Shown: positions 21,501 through 33,168 of the stretch, piece by piece
Position numbering within the stretch: the stretch's first letter is position 1
Layout of the letters: every line of letters begins with the position of its first letter
Assembly: GCF_026212465.1 (NCBI RefSeq)
Contig: NC_080048.1
Coordinates: 27,325,420-27,389,419, forward strand
DNA from: Amaranthus tricolor
Lineage: Eukaryota; Streptophyta; Magnoliopsida; Caryophyllales; Amaranthaceae
DNA length: 64,000 bases
Direction: 5' to 3'
Translations under genes and position numbers: made by a program
Notes under the pieces: model-generated
Told to the model about the DNA's origin: nothing
Database searches by the model: none
The model's input: the letters and a program-made list of their open reading frames with translations, nothing else

Positions 21501-24106
21501 GTTGAAAAATGCCGGAGCCACTTACCAAAGAATGGTTAACAAAGTTTTCCAGTCCCAAATCGGGCGAAACTTAGAAGTATACGTAGATGACATGATCACA
21601 AAAAGCAAACAGGCGTCCGGGCATGCCGCGGACTTACGGGAAACTTTCATGACCCTCCGAAAACACCAAATGCGACTCAATCCTGAGAAATGCGTGTTCG
21701 GGGTCACTGGAGGGAAATGTCTCGGCTTTCTAGTGGATGAAAGGGGCATTGAAGCACAGCCCGAAAAGATTCGGGCAATCTAAGATATGAAATCTCCCAG
21801 GTCCGTAAAAGAAGTACAGAAACTAACAGAGTGCCTAGCTGCCTTAGGGAGATTTCTATCCAAATCCGCGGATAAATGCTCTCCTTTCTTCAAAACTCTT
21901 AAGCAGAGCAAGTTCGAATGGACTACAGAAGCAGAAGAATCTTTTAATCAGTTAAAGGACCACCTATCATCACTGCCAAGATTAGTCTCACCTATCAACG
22001 GGGAAGGGCTCATCTTATATGTTTCGGTCTTCGAATATTCCCTGCCAGGAGTGCTAATCGCTGAAAGAGAGAAGCAGCAGCTCCCTGTGTACTACATAAG
22101 TCACGCCTTCCGAGGCTCAGAGGGAAACTATAGTGAAGTAGAGAAGATCCTGTTCGCAGTCGTGATGGCAAGTAGGAAATTGAAACCATACTTCCAATCT
22201 CATCGAATCATCGTACGGAGCAATCAACCATTGAGAAAGATTCTAGAAGGGAAGAATAAATCAAGTCGCGTCACTGATTGGGCTAATCAACTTGCGGATT
22301 TCGGAATTGAATACGAACCTCGGACATCAATCAAAGCGCAAGCCCTAGCTGACTTCATTGCTGAAAGTACTATCCCCCATCATCTTGAAACCGATCACGA
22401 ATGGAAGCTGTATGTAGATGGGTCCTCAACGCAATCAGCAAGTGGGGCTGGTCTCCTCATTGTGTCTTCCGCTGGGGTCCGTATGGAAAGGGCAGTCAGA
22501 TTCGACTTCGCGGCATCCAACAATTAGGCCGAATACGAAGCATTACTGATGGGATTGAAAATCTGCTACGAGGCGGGAGCCAAAGTACAGTCCGCATTTT
22601 CTGATTCCCAACTAATAGTTGGACAAGTTAATGGGGAATTTGAAGCCAAAGATGACAGCATGAAAATGTACTTACAGCAAGTGAAAGGATTTGTTCAAAA
22701 ATTCGACAAGTTCACGTTGATCCACATCCCGAGATCCCAAAATGCACAAGCCGATTCTCTGGCGAAACTCGCCAGCTCAACAGAAACATCCGCGGCTCGT
22801 GACATCATCTGGAAAGTACTTCCAAACCCCAGTATCAACCACATGGTCAACACATTGACAGATCAAAGACGCGGATGGAACTCTACATCGAATTTTTGCA
22901 AAATCAGACGCTTCCCCAGGGTGAAAATCAAGCAAAAGTGTTCCAAAAGAAGGCTAGATGGTTCGAACTCTACGAGGGAACACTCTATAAAAAGTCGTAT
23001 ACTCATCCCCTCTTAAAATGTGTTTCCCCTGAAGAAGGAAATTACATTCTTCGTGAGATACACGAAGGCGGATGCGGTATACATCAGGGTGTACGAACTG
23101 TCATTGGAAAAGTACTCAGAAGCGGATATTATTGGCCTTCACTCCGGAAGACGCGGAAAAATTGATCAAACGGTGTCCCGAATGTCAGTACCACTCAAAG
23201 ATAGGAAGGAAGCCCTCAAATTACTTGACCGTCATGCAAGCCGTTCTGCCTTTCGACAAGTGGGGTATAGATCTCCTTGGCCCCTTTCCACCAGCAAAGG
23301 GGCAACGAAAGTTTATCATTGTGGCTATTGATTATTTCACCAAGTATGTAGAAGCAAAGGCCCTTAGCTCAATCACAGACAAGCAAGTCTGTCAGTTTAT
23401 ATGGCGATATATCATTACAAGATACGGTATCCCTCGTGTGATCATCACTGACAATGGGAGACAGTTTATCAGTAAAAACACAACACAATACTGCGATAAA
23501 TTTGGTATTCAAATCCGGTTCAACTCCGTATCTCGGCCACAAACAAATGGGCAAGTTGAATCAGCAAACAAGGAGATCCTCAATGGCATCAAGAAGAAGA
23601 TAGAGGGGGTTAAAGGTACATGGGACGAAGAACTGCCCGGCATTCTGTGGGCAAGCCGAACAACCGTCAAAGAAGCAACGGAGCATACCCCATTCTCTTT
23701 GGTATATAGATCTGAAGCAGTGCTTCCAGTAGAGATAGGCATACCATCCACAAGGGTCACCTACTACTCACACGACGAAAACGAACAAAGGAAAAGGGAG
23801 AACTTGGATCTGCTCCCAGAAACACGGGGGAACGCATTATTAAGGTCCATGGCTCAGAAGCAAAAAATGGTTCGCAGCTTCAACCGGCTCGTCAAAACCA
23901 AACATATTCATGTGGGGGACTATGTCCTATGCAAAGTCGAGGCCACAGGGAAAATCGTAGAGAAAGGGAAGCTTGGAGCCAACTGGGATGGTCCGTTCAA
24001 AATCGTCCGTGTCATCAAACCTGGAACATTTGAACTGGAAGACATGAAAGGAAAGAAGCTACCCCGCCCATGGAATGGAGATCATTTGAAAAAGTACTTC
24101 ATTTAA
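18568..24106 (+). pseudogene. Gag-pol of the Tat element (five nonsense codons, two frameshifts)
   Basis: ATG 18568 follows the primer site closely. Gag occupies 18568 to about 20270, with a basic Arg/Ser stretch and the core GVALTWYTSLPGGSIHNF. A HCHC-like CDYHKEHGHTLAQC lies near 20010. The protease has VLVDTGSTADLITVE (about 20437). The reverse transcriptase has MCVDFTDLNKACP, MPFGLKNAGATYQRM and EVYVDDMITKS. It is followed by a first RNase H and a second, archaeal-type RNase H (LYVDGSSTQSASGAG, AEYEALLMGL, RSQNAQADSLAKLAS), then integrase (CPECQYHSK, WGIDLLGPFPPAKG, IITDNGRQF, NGQVESANKEI), ending at TAA 24104-24106. Stops are TGA 19720, TGA 20272, TAG 21424, TAA 21781 and TAG 22525; frame shifts lie near 22865 and 23150. 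The dual RNase H is diagnostic for Tat. It is inactive. Confidence 0.93.
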
Positions 24107-24342
24107 ATAAGATTCGCAAGAGGCTAGTCTGATCATTAATGTCATCACAAGTTCGTCCCGCGGCATTACCACATTGTTCAGAATCAGTTGTATTTCATCC
24201 CACGGCATGAATCGCGTTGTCATTACATTCTTCAATAAATAATCGAGATTTCATTTTTCAGATTTACCCGGCTCTAAAAAGTATTTAGTTATATTCTACT
24301 TCCGGTAATATTGCAAATCTTATAAAATTCAGTTATGTCCAT

Positions 24343-24790
24343 AAGTCGGACCCTCAGATTGGGGTCCCTAAGTTCAAAATTATTCCAAGTAATTCGCCAA
24401 GATGTTTCCCAACCGGGACATCGACAAGTCGGACCCCCAGACTGGGGTCCCAAAGTTCAAAATTATTCTAAGTTATTCGCTAAGATGTTTCCCAACCGAG
24501 ACATCGACAAGTCGGACCCCCAGATTGGGGTCCCAAAAGTCCAAAATTATTCTAAGTAATTCGCTAAAATGTTTCCTAACCGGGACATCGACAAGTCGGA
24601 CCCCCAGATTGGGGTCCCAAAGTCCAAAATTATTCTAAGTAATTCGCTAGGATGTTTCCTAACCGGGACATCGACAAGTCGGACCCTCTGATAGGGGTCC
24701 TGAGTTCAAAAGCAGACTAAGTAAATTTTTAAGGTCACCCAGCCGTGACATCGATAAGTCGGACCCTTAAATTGGTTCCAAGGTCGAAGT
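24343..24790 (+). repeat. 83-bp tandem repeats downstream of Tat pol (six copies)
   Basis: The word AAGTCGGACCC starts at 24343, 24426, 24509, 24593, 24676 and 24756, so the period is 83 bases with the last unit slightly short. Each unit also holds CCxAACCGxGACATCGACAAG and AAAATTATTCTAAGTAATTC words. The array lies between pol and the 3' end of the antisense gene. Open frames seen across it are by-products of the repeat. The same motif recurs on the other side of the antisense gene. Confidence 0.92.
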
Positions 24791-25019
24791 TGTCAAATTT
24801 ACTCAAAGTAAATATCTTTTAGCCGTGACATCAATTAAAAATTATTTCTCGCCTATTGATGGAAAGAAGCTGCGGCCAATGAAAGAGAATTTGAAATACT
24901 TAAACACAACAATACGTTGGTATCAAGAACAATCATTAATCATACGAATAATTCAGCGCACAAATTGATTCTATTCAAGGTTACAAAAGTTAATATTACA
25001 AAAATTTATATTACAAAAA

Positions 25020-28000
25020 TTAAACATCATCCAAAAAGGCATCAACATCCCCCTCGGTGTCCTGGGCCGGCAACGGAGGAGATTCGGCTGCCCCTTCTTC
25101 AAGACTTGGAGTAAAGCTCACAAAATCTTCAACGTTGAACGGCTCCACTTCAATCTCGGATAGCTCCTTGGACAAACCCTGGAGGTTTCTTCCTTCATCG
25201 ATAAGGAGATTTGACAAGTCTAAGCATAAACTCTCCAGTTGGGAAAGCGCCAAGTTCTCGGGGGTGCCCGAGGCCGAGGGAGGGGAGAGAGTTAACTTAT
25301 CCAGATCAAGGCATAATGCCTCCTTCTCAGCCGCGACATCAACCCTCTCCGACCAAGCCCTCGCCTCTTCCATATCCCAGTTGGGGTCCACCAGTACCCC
25401 CGACTCCCGTTCCAAAATTGGAGCTAGGTTGGCCAAAGCTTCGTCTCCCTTGTGATTTGCCTTTTGTTTGAGGGAATCGAAGTCAATGCCTAACTCCGCG
25501 GCAGCCAGACGGTACCTCTCTTCAGTAATCGTGGACCCCTTGCCCACCATTTCTGCTGTCAGATCCCCTAAGAAACTCGACGCTTCCGGCTCGTCCGAAG
25601 TAAGCCAATCCCTAGCTATTCGGGCTCGTCTCTCCAAACTGGTCTTATAAACCCTAGCCGCGGATAGCAAAGTCTTGAATTTGGCCGAATCAGCCGACAC
25701 CTGTTCCAAAAGACACTGGTTCTGATGAACCAGTTTAGCATGAACATCCATTAGGTGACCGATTTCATGGCCGAGGGTCGCCGATTTATTGGAAGCCGCG
25801 TCCAGACTCTCAACGGTCTCCTCCAGTTGCTTTCTCGCCCTCTCCCGCCACTGTTCAGTTCTGGCTAAATGCTCCTTCAGCTCAGAGCATTTAGCCAGCT
25901 TTTCCTTTAAGCCCGGCAGTTCGTCTCGGAGCTTTTGAAGCTCCTCGTCCTGCTCATCGCAGCGGGAGGATAGGGCAGCCAGCGTCTCCCTGTCCGCGGC
26001 GCTTTGGCGACTGAGGTTGAGCTCAACAGACAGCCTCAGAAAAGCCTGCAAAAAGAATAAGTCAAAATCCAGACATAGTTAACTTAAGAAGATATAAGAG
26101 GAAGGACGTTACCTCAGCCGCGGAAACTTGAAGTTGACGCACCCTATCAGTGGGGGAAAGGGACTCCAAGAGATCAACATCCACTTGGCTGATCAAGTGA
26201 GAAGTCGCCCTATTAAATCGGGTTATCATGCCCTTATGGCCAGAATCGGTGAAAGGGGTGTTGTGCCGGAAAGGAAGAACCTCCCGACGACGATACAGCT
26301 CTTCCACCTTCGCCTTAGGAGCCGCGGCCGATTCTCCCACCTTCTCTTTGCCCCGGCTCAGGACGGGGGACGCCTTAGCTTGAGGTGAAGCCACCTCCTC
26401 TTCCACCGACCTCATTTGCAGAGGTACGGCTGACATTATTGTTGTTCCCGCAGAGGCCCTCTTTGAGGCACTCTCCTCATAGGAGGAAGAGACTCTCTTT
26501 CTCTTCCTCTCCCTTTTCTTCGATTCCCTCTTCTTAGAAGGGATTACCCTCTGAGAGTCATCGGGAATGTGGACCTGTCTCCTCTCCTCAAGGAGCCGGA
26601 GAGCCTCCTCTTCGCAGGGGACCTCGTCCAGCCCCTTCTCCGCCGTTGCCGAGTCCTATAAGAGAAAAAGTTAGAAGAAATCAAAGAAATCTCCTATAGT
26701 TCGGGAAGAATGTAAAAAGTTATACCTTTGGCGGAAGAGGTAGAGGTTTCTCCGCAGGCCGTTGGATGGCCCCTTGAGCAAATCTCATGACACTGAATTT
26801 CTTCATGAGTTCTGGATTTTTTGCTCGAAGGTTTTCCTTGGCTATCCCTGCAAAACCACGAGTTAGAGACAAGCAAATATACCATAGAAAAGAGAAGGAA
26901 GAAGTCCGACAACTCTTACTCCGATCGATAGCCAAGCTGATGCCGAATGCTGAGAGGAGGTTCTCATTCTCCAACTCAGGACGACCTGGTATCCAATTGA
27001 GCTGGACGTTCATGGGTTTCCTTCCCAATTGAACGTCCATCTTTGCATACTCAATTATCACCGCATCACTAAGAGAACACTGCGGGATCCCATTATTAAA
27101 ACCGAAAGGTTGGGTTTGATGTCGAAGGAGGTCTTGATGTTCCATCCTTCCGAATTGTATAGGTAGGCAAACTTAGTCCTATACCCCTTTTGGTTATCGG
27201 GGAGGTCGTGGACTATCTTCAGTCCACGACGGTGGGTAAAAGTTATCCAGCCACAGCCGTATGATTGAGAGTTACATAGGCGGGCTCTAAATATATCTAA
27301 ACGCGGTGAGTGTTGGTGGCACGGCCAAAACTTTACATAAGATCAAAAACGCCACCATACAACCCCAGGCGTTCGGGTATAACGCAGGCACTGAAACGTT
27401 CAAAAACTCTAACACCTCCCTAAAAAACGGGTGAAGAGGAAACCTAAGTCCTAATGCAAAAGAGGGAAAATATACGGCTATACAGTGTGGGGGAGGAAAC
27501 CTAACGGTGTCATAATTCCCCGGGGTAATAATATTTATGTTGTCTTTCAAACCCCATTTTTGAGAGATGGCTTCCCGACGCTTGTCTAGGTCTCTCTTGG
27601 TTTGTAAATCTATAAAATAGTTAAGGGGATCGCCGTTGGGGATGTAGAATGGAGGAGGAACTGGTGCTGCGCTCTCCCTTCCAGAAGACTCGGCTGATCC
27701 TTCAATGTTTTCCATATCTACATACAATAACCCTTCCAGGTCAGGATTTATTCGCGGCAAGTAATTGGGAAAGAAAGCAACGCTCACTTCCCAAGGAGCA
27801 GTTTTCATTATCTCCGGAGGGTATACAGGGGATACAGACCACTCATCCCCGGCTTTTATTGGTTCATAATGGGGGGTGATTCTCACTGAACTACTTTCGT
27901 CCGAATCATTCATTAATAACCCCTCTTTATTAAAGCGTCTACATGCTACCATAGGAATTTCTGTCGGGATGTCCGAGTTAATGTCAAAGTTAGCTATTAT

Positions 28001-28024
28001 CTCATGAGTAGCCGCGACATCCAT
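25020..28024 (-). pseudogene. Antisense accessory gene of the Tat element: PF04195-like domain, nuclear signal, coiled coil (4 exons, frameshifted)
   Basis: Four exons on the minus strand join in phase at GT-AG sites: 28024-26920, 26847-26726, 26655-26113 and 26045 to a stop at about 25020-25022. Exon 1 carries FALGLRFPLHPFFREVLEFL, LYPNAWGCMVAFLILCKVL and, after a one-base shift near 27290, CGWITFTHRRGLKIV. Together these match the 'putative gypsy type transposon' domain (PF04195). A further shift lies near 27110. Exon 3 has a strongly basic cluster (SKKRESKKRERKRKR), a likely nuclear localisation signal. Exon 4 (about 340 codons) is a long coiled coil (LAALSSRCDEQDEELQKLRD and similar), ending in an acidic tail. 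Antisense ORFs in this position, one shown to encode a nuclear protein (Grande gene23), are known in Tat elements. The function is not established. The introns imply it is transcribed from its own promoter opposite to gag-pol. Confidence 0.78.
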
Positions 28025-28470
28025 ATTAATGAACCGAAAAATAATAGGCGAAACTTGTGAAGGATAGGGGCTAATTTCATAAAATTAATTCAAAACTAAA
28101 TATTCAAGAATGCGAAGAACAATCTGAAGAACAGTTTGAAGATTAATGTGAAGAAATTCAAGAAATTTGAAGAAAGATTTGAATACCTTGAAGATATTTG
28201 GAAGATTTGTCAGAAATTTGATGAAGTTCTGTCAGAACCCTTGAAGATCTTCGAGAGGATTGTCAGAAGTTTGAAGAAGGATTAAAGATTCTCTGAGCGT
28301 CTCTCTCTACTTTCTCTTTCTAAGCGATATGAAGAATTGAGGGAATTAATGTGTTAGGTTAAGAAGGAACTGTTCCAACAATCCTATTTATTGCAGCAAT
28401 AAATGCTGAAAACATCGAATCTGGACCTCCTTTGAACGAAAGGTGGTATCCGAAACTTAAACCGGGGAGT
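28025..28470 (-). promoter_or_regulatory. Presumed promoter/leader of the antisense gene
   Basis: This 450-bp stretch upstream of the antisense ATG has no coding frame. It contains imperfect repeats of GAAGATTTG/GAAGAAATT words (28100-28290), and a pyrimidine-rich CTCTCTCTACTTTCTCTTTC at about 28300-28320. No clear TATA box could be assigned. Its role is inferred from position only. Confidence 0.3.
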
Positions 28471-28474
28471 CGAT

Positions 28475-29265
28475 AAGTCGGACCCCCAATAAGGGGACAA
28501 ATGTCAAAAATTTGTCTAAGTATTTTCATATAATGTCAGAGAAGTCGATTAGTCGGACCCCCCATAAGGGGAAGTATTGAAAATATTTTCTAAGTATTAG
28601 ATCTTGATTGTGACCGGATACTTGATAAGTCGGACTACCAAGGTGGGGTAAAATGACAACAGATTTTCTAAGTTATAAAAATCATGTTAAAGCCGTAGGG
28701 TCGACAAGTCGGACCCTGAATTACACCCCAGAACGGATACGAATTATTTTAAGTATTGCGATGTCCGCATGGTCGATAAGTCGGACCCCCAAGTGGCCTC
28801 AGTTAGGTTGAAAAAATTCTAAGTATGGGAGAGATGCTTCTGTTTTTTCAGTATCATCCGAGGCATGGAATTACAAAATCTTTCCGCATCCTTGAAGGAA
28901 AAAGGGGGGCATGTTAGAACAAAGAAGGCAATTCTAAGCGATTCCAAGTCATTTTTAAATCCCCGCAACATCCATAAGTCGGACTCCCTTAAGTTCCTCT
29001 GTGAAGAATAAAAATCAAAGTATATATTCAAGCCATGTCTTCCATATATGTGGCTCATTTAACTGGCGGGTCAGCTCATTTATGCCGCGGTATCATGTTT
29101 TCCCTCTACTCTCTGGCTCGAAGCACAATGATGAAAAGGAAGGTAGATCAGGTCAAACCAGCATCCTGTCCGTAGGGTCTATAAGTCGGACCCGCCTTGA
29201 TGGTGATCACGTTCAAAGATATCCAGGTCCTTGGAAATCCGTACGGTCGATAAGTCGGACCCTGC
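28475..29265 (+). repeat. Second cluster of AAGTCGGAC motifs, 5' of the antisense gene
   Basis: The motif (GTCGAxAAGTCGGACCC-like) occurs at about 28475, 28550, 28627, 28706, 28778, 28975, 29182 and 29249, all in the same orientation as the 24343-24790 array. The spacing is looser here (72-79 bases, then longer). The sequence between motifs is diverged. Together the two clusters bracket the antisense gene. Confidence 0.85.
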
Positions 29266-29644
29266 TTGGGGGCTGCCTTATTCCAAAATATTCTAAGTAT
29301 TGAGGCTTCCGTGACATCAGTAGAGCATGTATCAGGTTCCGACTCCTGCATCTATTCTTCTGCTGATAAATGATAAGGGCAGCCAAAGATATTCCGCGGC
29401 ATGCTTGAAGCCGCGACTTTGCTGATGTTAATCATTTTTCTTGAAGCATCTCCTGCGGTTATTTTAAAAAAAAGGCTATAACTTCTCCGTTACAACTCGG
29501 AACTCGGCATATGAACAGTCGATTTGAAGCTTACAAATCCAATTTTCAGGATCTTCCAGAGAATTTGCTGATTGACGGTTACTACTTCCACACGAAGAAA
29601 GATTCTTCGATCCATCAAGGTTGCCTTTTTCATATCATTCTTCG

Positions 29645-29658
29645 CGCGTGGGGCTAAC
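29645..29658 (+). other. Polypurine tract of the Tat element
   Basis: CGCGTGGGGCTAAC directly precedes the LTR start TGTCATGG at 29659, in the position and form usual for this lineage. Confidence 0.7.
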
Positions 29659-30293
29659 TGTCATGGTATTGTTTATCTAATTTATTTATTTGTTTAAATT
29701 ATTTACGTCATATTACCTTATTGCCCCTTGACCTTTCACGTTGACTTTGACTTTCGGTCAACGGGCCTTTTTCTGAATTTTCCATCTCCCTTGAATGGCC
29801 CATGGGTTAGTGACCTCTCAATACCTTAACTACCTTCCAGAAAAGTAACTTCCCACTCTCCCTCATTCCTTGGCTATCCTTCTTCCAAGGTGGGTAACCT
29901 CCCACTACTCCCATGATCTTCAACCTCTCCTTTCTGAAGTAACTCCCTTCCCTACCATTATAAATAGGGACAACCATCAGAGAGGAGGAGGACATCTGAA
30001 AATAATCCTTCTTAGTATCCTTACTCACTCTCCATTTCATTAGCCCACCAAAATTCCAGCAATATCAATCTCGACGTTCACTTGCATTCAGTTTATAATA
30101 ATCTACTCAATCTCACATTAACGTTCTAACTTGAGCGTCGGAGGGGTTTTCTGGGAGATCACCCCCCGGACAAGGCTAACGTGTTGTTTTGCAGGAATTC
30201 AAGTCGCTTCCTTCCACGAGTCGCTGCTCTTGATCACACTTCCACTTACCATATTTCAAGTGTTTTCTACTTCTTCGTTTCACAACCGAAACA
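29659..30293 (+). repeat. 3' LTR (the only LTR) of the Tat element
   Basis: 635 bases from TGTCATGG to CGAAACA. It contains a TATA box (TTATAAATAGG at about 29958), a start-like region downstream, and the GAGCGTCGGAGGGGTTTTCTGGG word near 30133 that is common in this lineage shortly before the LTR end. No second copy exists in the window. Confidence 0.85.
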
Positions 30294-30299
30294 GTGTCG

Positions 30300-31130
30300 A
30301 ATCTTGCAATTTAAACCTATTAAGCACTTTATCAATGTAATGAGATTGACTAAGCTTAATACGACCACCATCTCTTTTGATCTTTATGCCTAAGATCACA
30401 TTAGCCTCCCCCATATCCTTCATTTGGAAGGATTTAGACAAAAAATCCTTTGTCTCTTGGATACGTACTATACTAGTACCAAAGATGAGCATGTCACGTA
30501 TAAGAAAATGATAACTCCATTGCCATGGTTATCAAATTAGCTATAAACGCATTTATCCGCTTGATTCAACTTGAATCCAAAGGACAATATAGTTTCATCA
30601 AACTTTTGATGCCATTGTTTTGGTGCTTGTTTAAGTCCATATAGTGACTTAACAAGTTTACACACCTTATTTTCTTGTCCTTTCATAACAAACCCTTCGG
30701 GTTGTTTCATGTAAACTTCCTCATCTAGCTCACGTATAAGAATGTGGTTTTCACATCCATTTGATGGACCTCTAGATTATAAATTGTAGCCAACGCTACC
30801 AACAACCTAATGGTGGTTATTCTTGCAACTGGTGCATATGTATCAAATACCAAGCTTTTGTCTAAAGCCCTGTGCCACTAAACGGGCCTTGAACTTATCA
30901 ATAGTTCCATCAACTTTCATCTTCTTGCGGAAGATCCACTTGCAACCAATTGGTTTACAAGTCGGTGGGAGATCTACTAATACCCAAGTATTATTCTCTG
31001 TGATGGGTTGCATCTCATCATTTTTTGCCTCTTTCCAAAAGGCACTATCTTGTGATGCCATAGCATAAAAGTCAATGGGTTTCCATCCACATTAAATAAA
31101 TATGGAACACTAGAAGTAATTTTATTCTAG
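30300..31130 (-). pseudogene. Copia reverse transcriptase fragment
   Basis: On the minus strand the frame starts near 31130 (YLFNVDGNPLTF), shifts once, and reads FWKEAKNDEMQPITENNTWV, then GCKWIFRKKMKVDGTIDKFK. It continues with several stops and shifts to PEGFVMKGQENKVCKLVKSL, YGLKQAPKQWHQKFD and DMGEANVILGIKIKRDGG, ending KLQDS at 30300. The YVDD catalytic box near 30495 is damaged: four bases are missing, removing one of the paired aspartates and shifting frame. Only the reverse transcriptase part is recognisable; nothing of integrase is found upstream. Confidence 0.88.
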
Positions 31131-33168
31131 TATATTTGACCAAAAAACATATTCATCAAATTTCTTAGTGCGCATTTTTTCTTAAAAATGACTTTTTATC
31201 AAACATCTCAAACAAGAGATAATTTAATCTCTTTGTTTAAAACTAAGACAAATGTTTGTGGATAAAATATTATCTTTATTAGTTTACACTTGGAAGTTTA
31301 AAATTACCTCCCCTATTTGTAAACATTCAATCACAAATAGAAATGAAAATTCTTTGTGATCCAATTCAAAATTGAATTTCATACATATAATTATGTATAA
31401 TTTGAGAAAATTTCTTACATTATTACAAACTAGTAATAATAAATAAATTATTAAACATTATGAAATTTATTTACCATAATATACATTTTATGCTTAAGGC
31501 ATAAAATACATTATCATGCCACTTGATAATTCACATATCTTAAAGGACACGATTTTATAAATAAATACTTATAAATAGTAATCACTTTATAGTTTTTAAA
31601 ATAAATCAACTTGTCACATATAATTTATGAATAAATTATATACCATCCATTTACTTATATGGATCAAATAAACATACCAAAAATATTATTACAAACTAGT
31701 AATAATAATTTGATTTATAAACATTATGGAATTTTAATCACCATAAAACATATTTGCAAAATCTATGCAAATTAATTTATTCTCTTATATAGAATAACAT
31801 TTATTTCATAACTATTTTCATAAGTAATGATAAAAACAACCACTTACTTATAATTTCAACATTGTTGAATTATACATAATACTATAAATGTAATTATTAT
31901 AATAATGGTCCAACCATAATAAATTTAGATTTAATATGTTTCATATACACAAATATGTATATCCATATGACATAAATATTCTACCCCTTAATCTTCGCTA
32001 TAATATAACTAGATTGACTTGGGTAATTACATAACTCATTTGAGTATTTCAATATAAATCATTTGGGTAATAAAAAAAAATATGTCACTTTAATTTTGTC
32101 TCATCATGAGATACTTGACAAAAGTCAATAAATTTATCATTTACTTATAAGTAGATATTTACAAATAACTACCATAACTAACCACAAAAATAGTTACATC
32201 AATAAAATTGATACTTTATTTCATAATATGAATTATCAAACAACCATATGAATTTCCGAAACATGGATTTCATGAATAAGAATACCACTAAACATTCACG
32301 TGTCGACATATTAATTATCTAAATAACATGTCATAGTTAAAAAAATATATAAACTAAAAATAATTGTGCTACTCCATACATGTATCAAGATCAAACAAAA
32401 AACAATTTCATTTTCGATCCTAGAAACTTGCGACAAGAGGGAAATGACCAAACCTTTACAATATTTTCTTTAGCCTAAATACATAACATAGTCATTATTC
32501 AAACATAAATCAAAATACTTGAGTATTTTCCATGAAAATATACCATCAAAAATATCATGAAGACATGAACAACGTCATACTTTATTCAAACAAAATAGAT
32601 TAAACACATATTTTATGCATATTGGCAATTTTAATTTATATATTTAATATATAAATCTTAAGCATTGTAGTATTTTATTCCATACTACAAAAAAAAAATT
32701 CATTGCCCTTTTAACCATGATGATCAAATGAATACATTCTATTCTCTTTTCTTCATTAAATTATTACGAAAAATAACACTTTATGACTTCCATCATAAAT
32801 TTTCATCATAAAAAAAAACACATACCCACTTCTCTAGATCATATCTTTGTAAAATACTATTACCCACATGTTTTACTTCAAATTAAAATTCAAACACATG
32901 TATATGATCATCCAAAAAAAGATTTAAATGTATGTAAATACTTTCTCACAAATTTAAACACAAAAATATCAAACATAATTTATGATTATTAAATCTCAAG
33001 AAAAACTTACTTGTTTTCCATGAACTTCTTCTTATTAAAGATACCCATGAAAATAAATATTTCATTTGCCATCATCAGAACTTCATGCCGAAATAATTGT
33101 CCAACTTGATGAAAAATTTTAGCGAGATCCTTAACGCTTGTCATCTTTAAAAAATTATCACAATAGAT
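31131..33168. other. AT-rich non-coding interior of the copia element
   Basis: About 2 kb of very AT-rich DNA with no frame of note on either strand occupies the place of gag, protease and integrase. Words such as TTATTACAAACTAGTAATAA recur (about 31416 and 31688), a weak internal duplication. A canonical TGGTATCAGAGC primer site is not seen next to the LTR. It may be a replaced interior, an undetected older insertion, or an unusual leader. Confidence 0.5.

Larger units (their letters stand above)
18534..30293 (+). mobile_element. Ty3/gypsy Tat-lineage retrotransposon with antisense accessory gene and only a 3' LTR
   Basis: The element begins at TTTGGCGCCGTCTGTGGGG (primer-binding site region) at 18534, runs through gag-pol, 83-bp repeats, a long antisense gene and a polypurine tract, and ends with one LTR (29659-30293, ending AACCGAAACA). 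No 5' LTR exists: copia sequence abuts the primer-binding site. The 6-bp word GTGTCG is present on both sides (18528-18533 and 30294-30299), and copia sequence is continuous when the element is removed. Two RNase H domains in pol and an antisense gene between pol and the 3' LTR are hallmarks of Tat-lineage elements (Grande, Retand, Ogre relatives). Confidence 0.92.

Noticed and set aside
24335..24640. Overlapping ORFs of about 75 codons with repeated VGPP or KSDPQ words
   Set aside because: They are readings of the 83-bp tandem repeat; the period is not a multiple of three, so each unit is read in a different frame and no protein repeat is kept.
24343..24790. CRISPR-like array
   Set aside because: Units are 83 bases with no unique spacers, in a plant retrotransposon.
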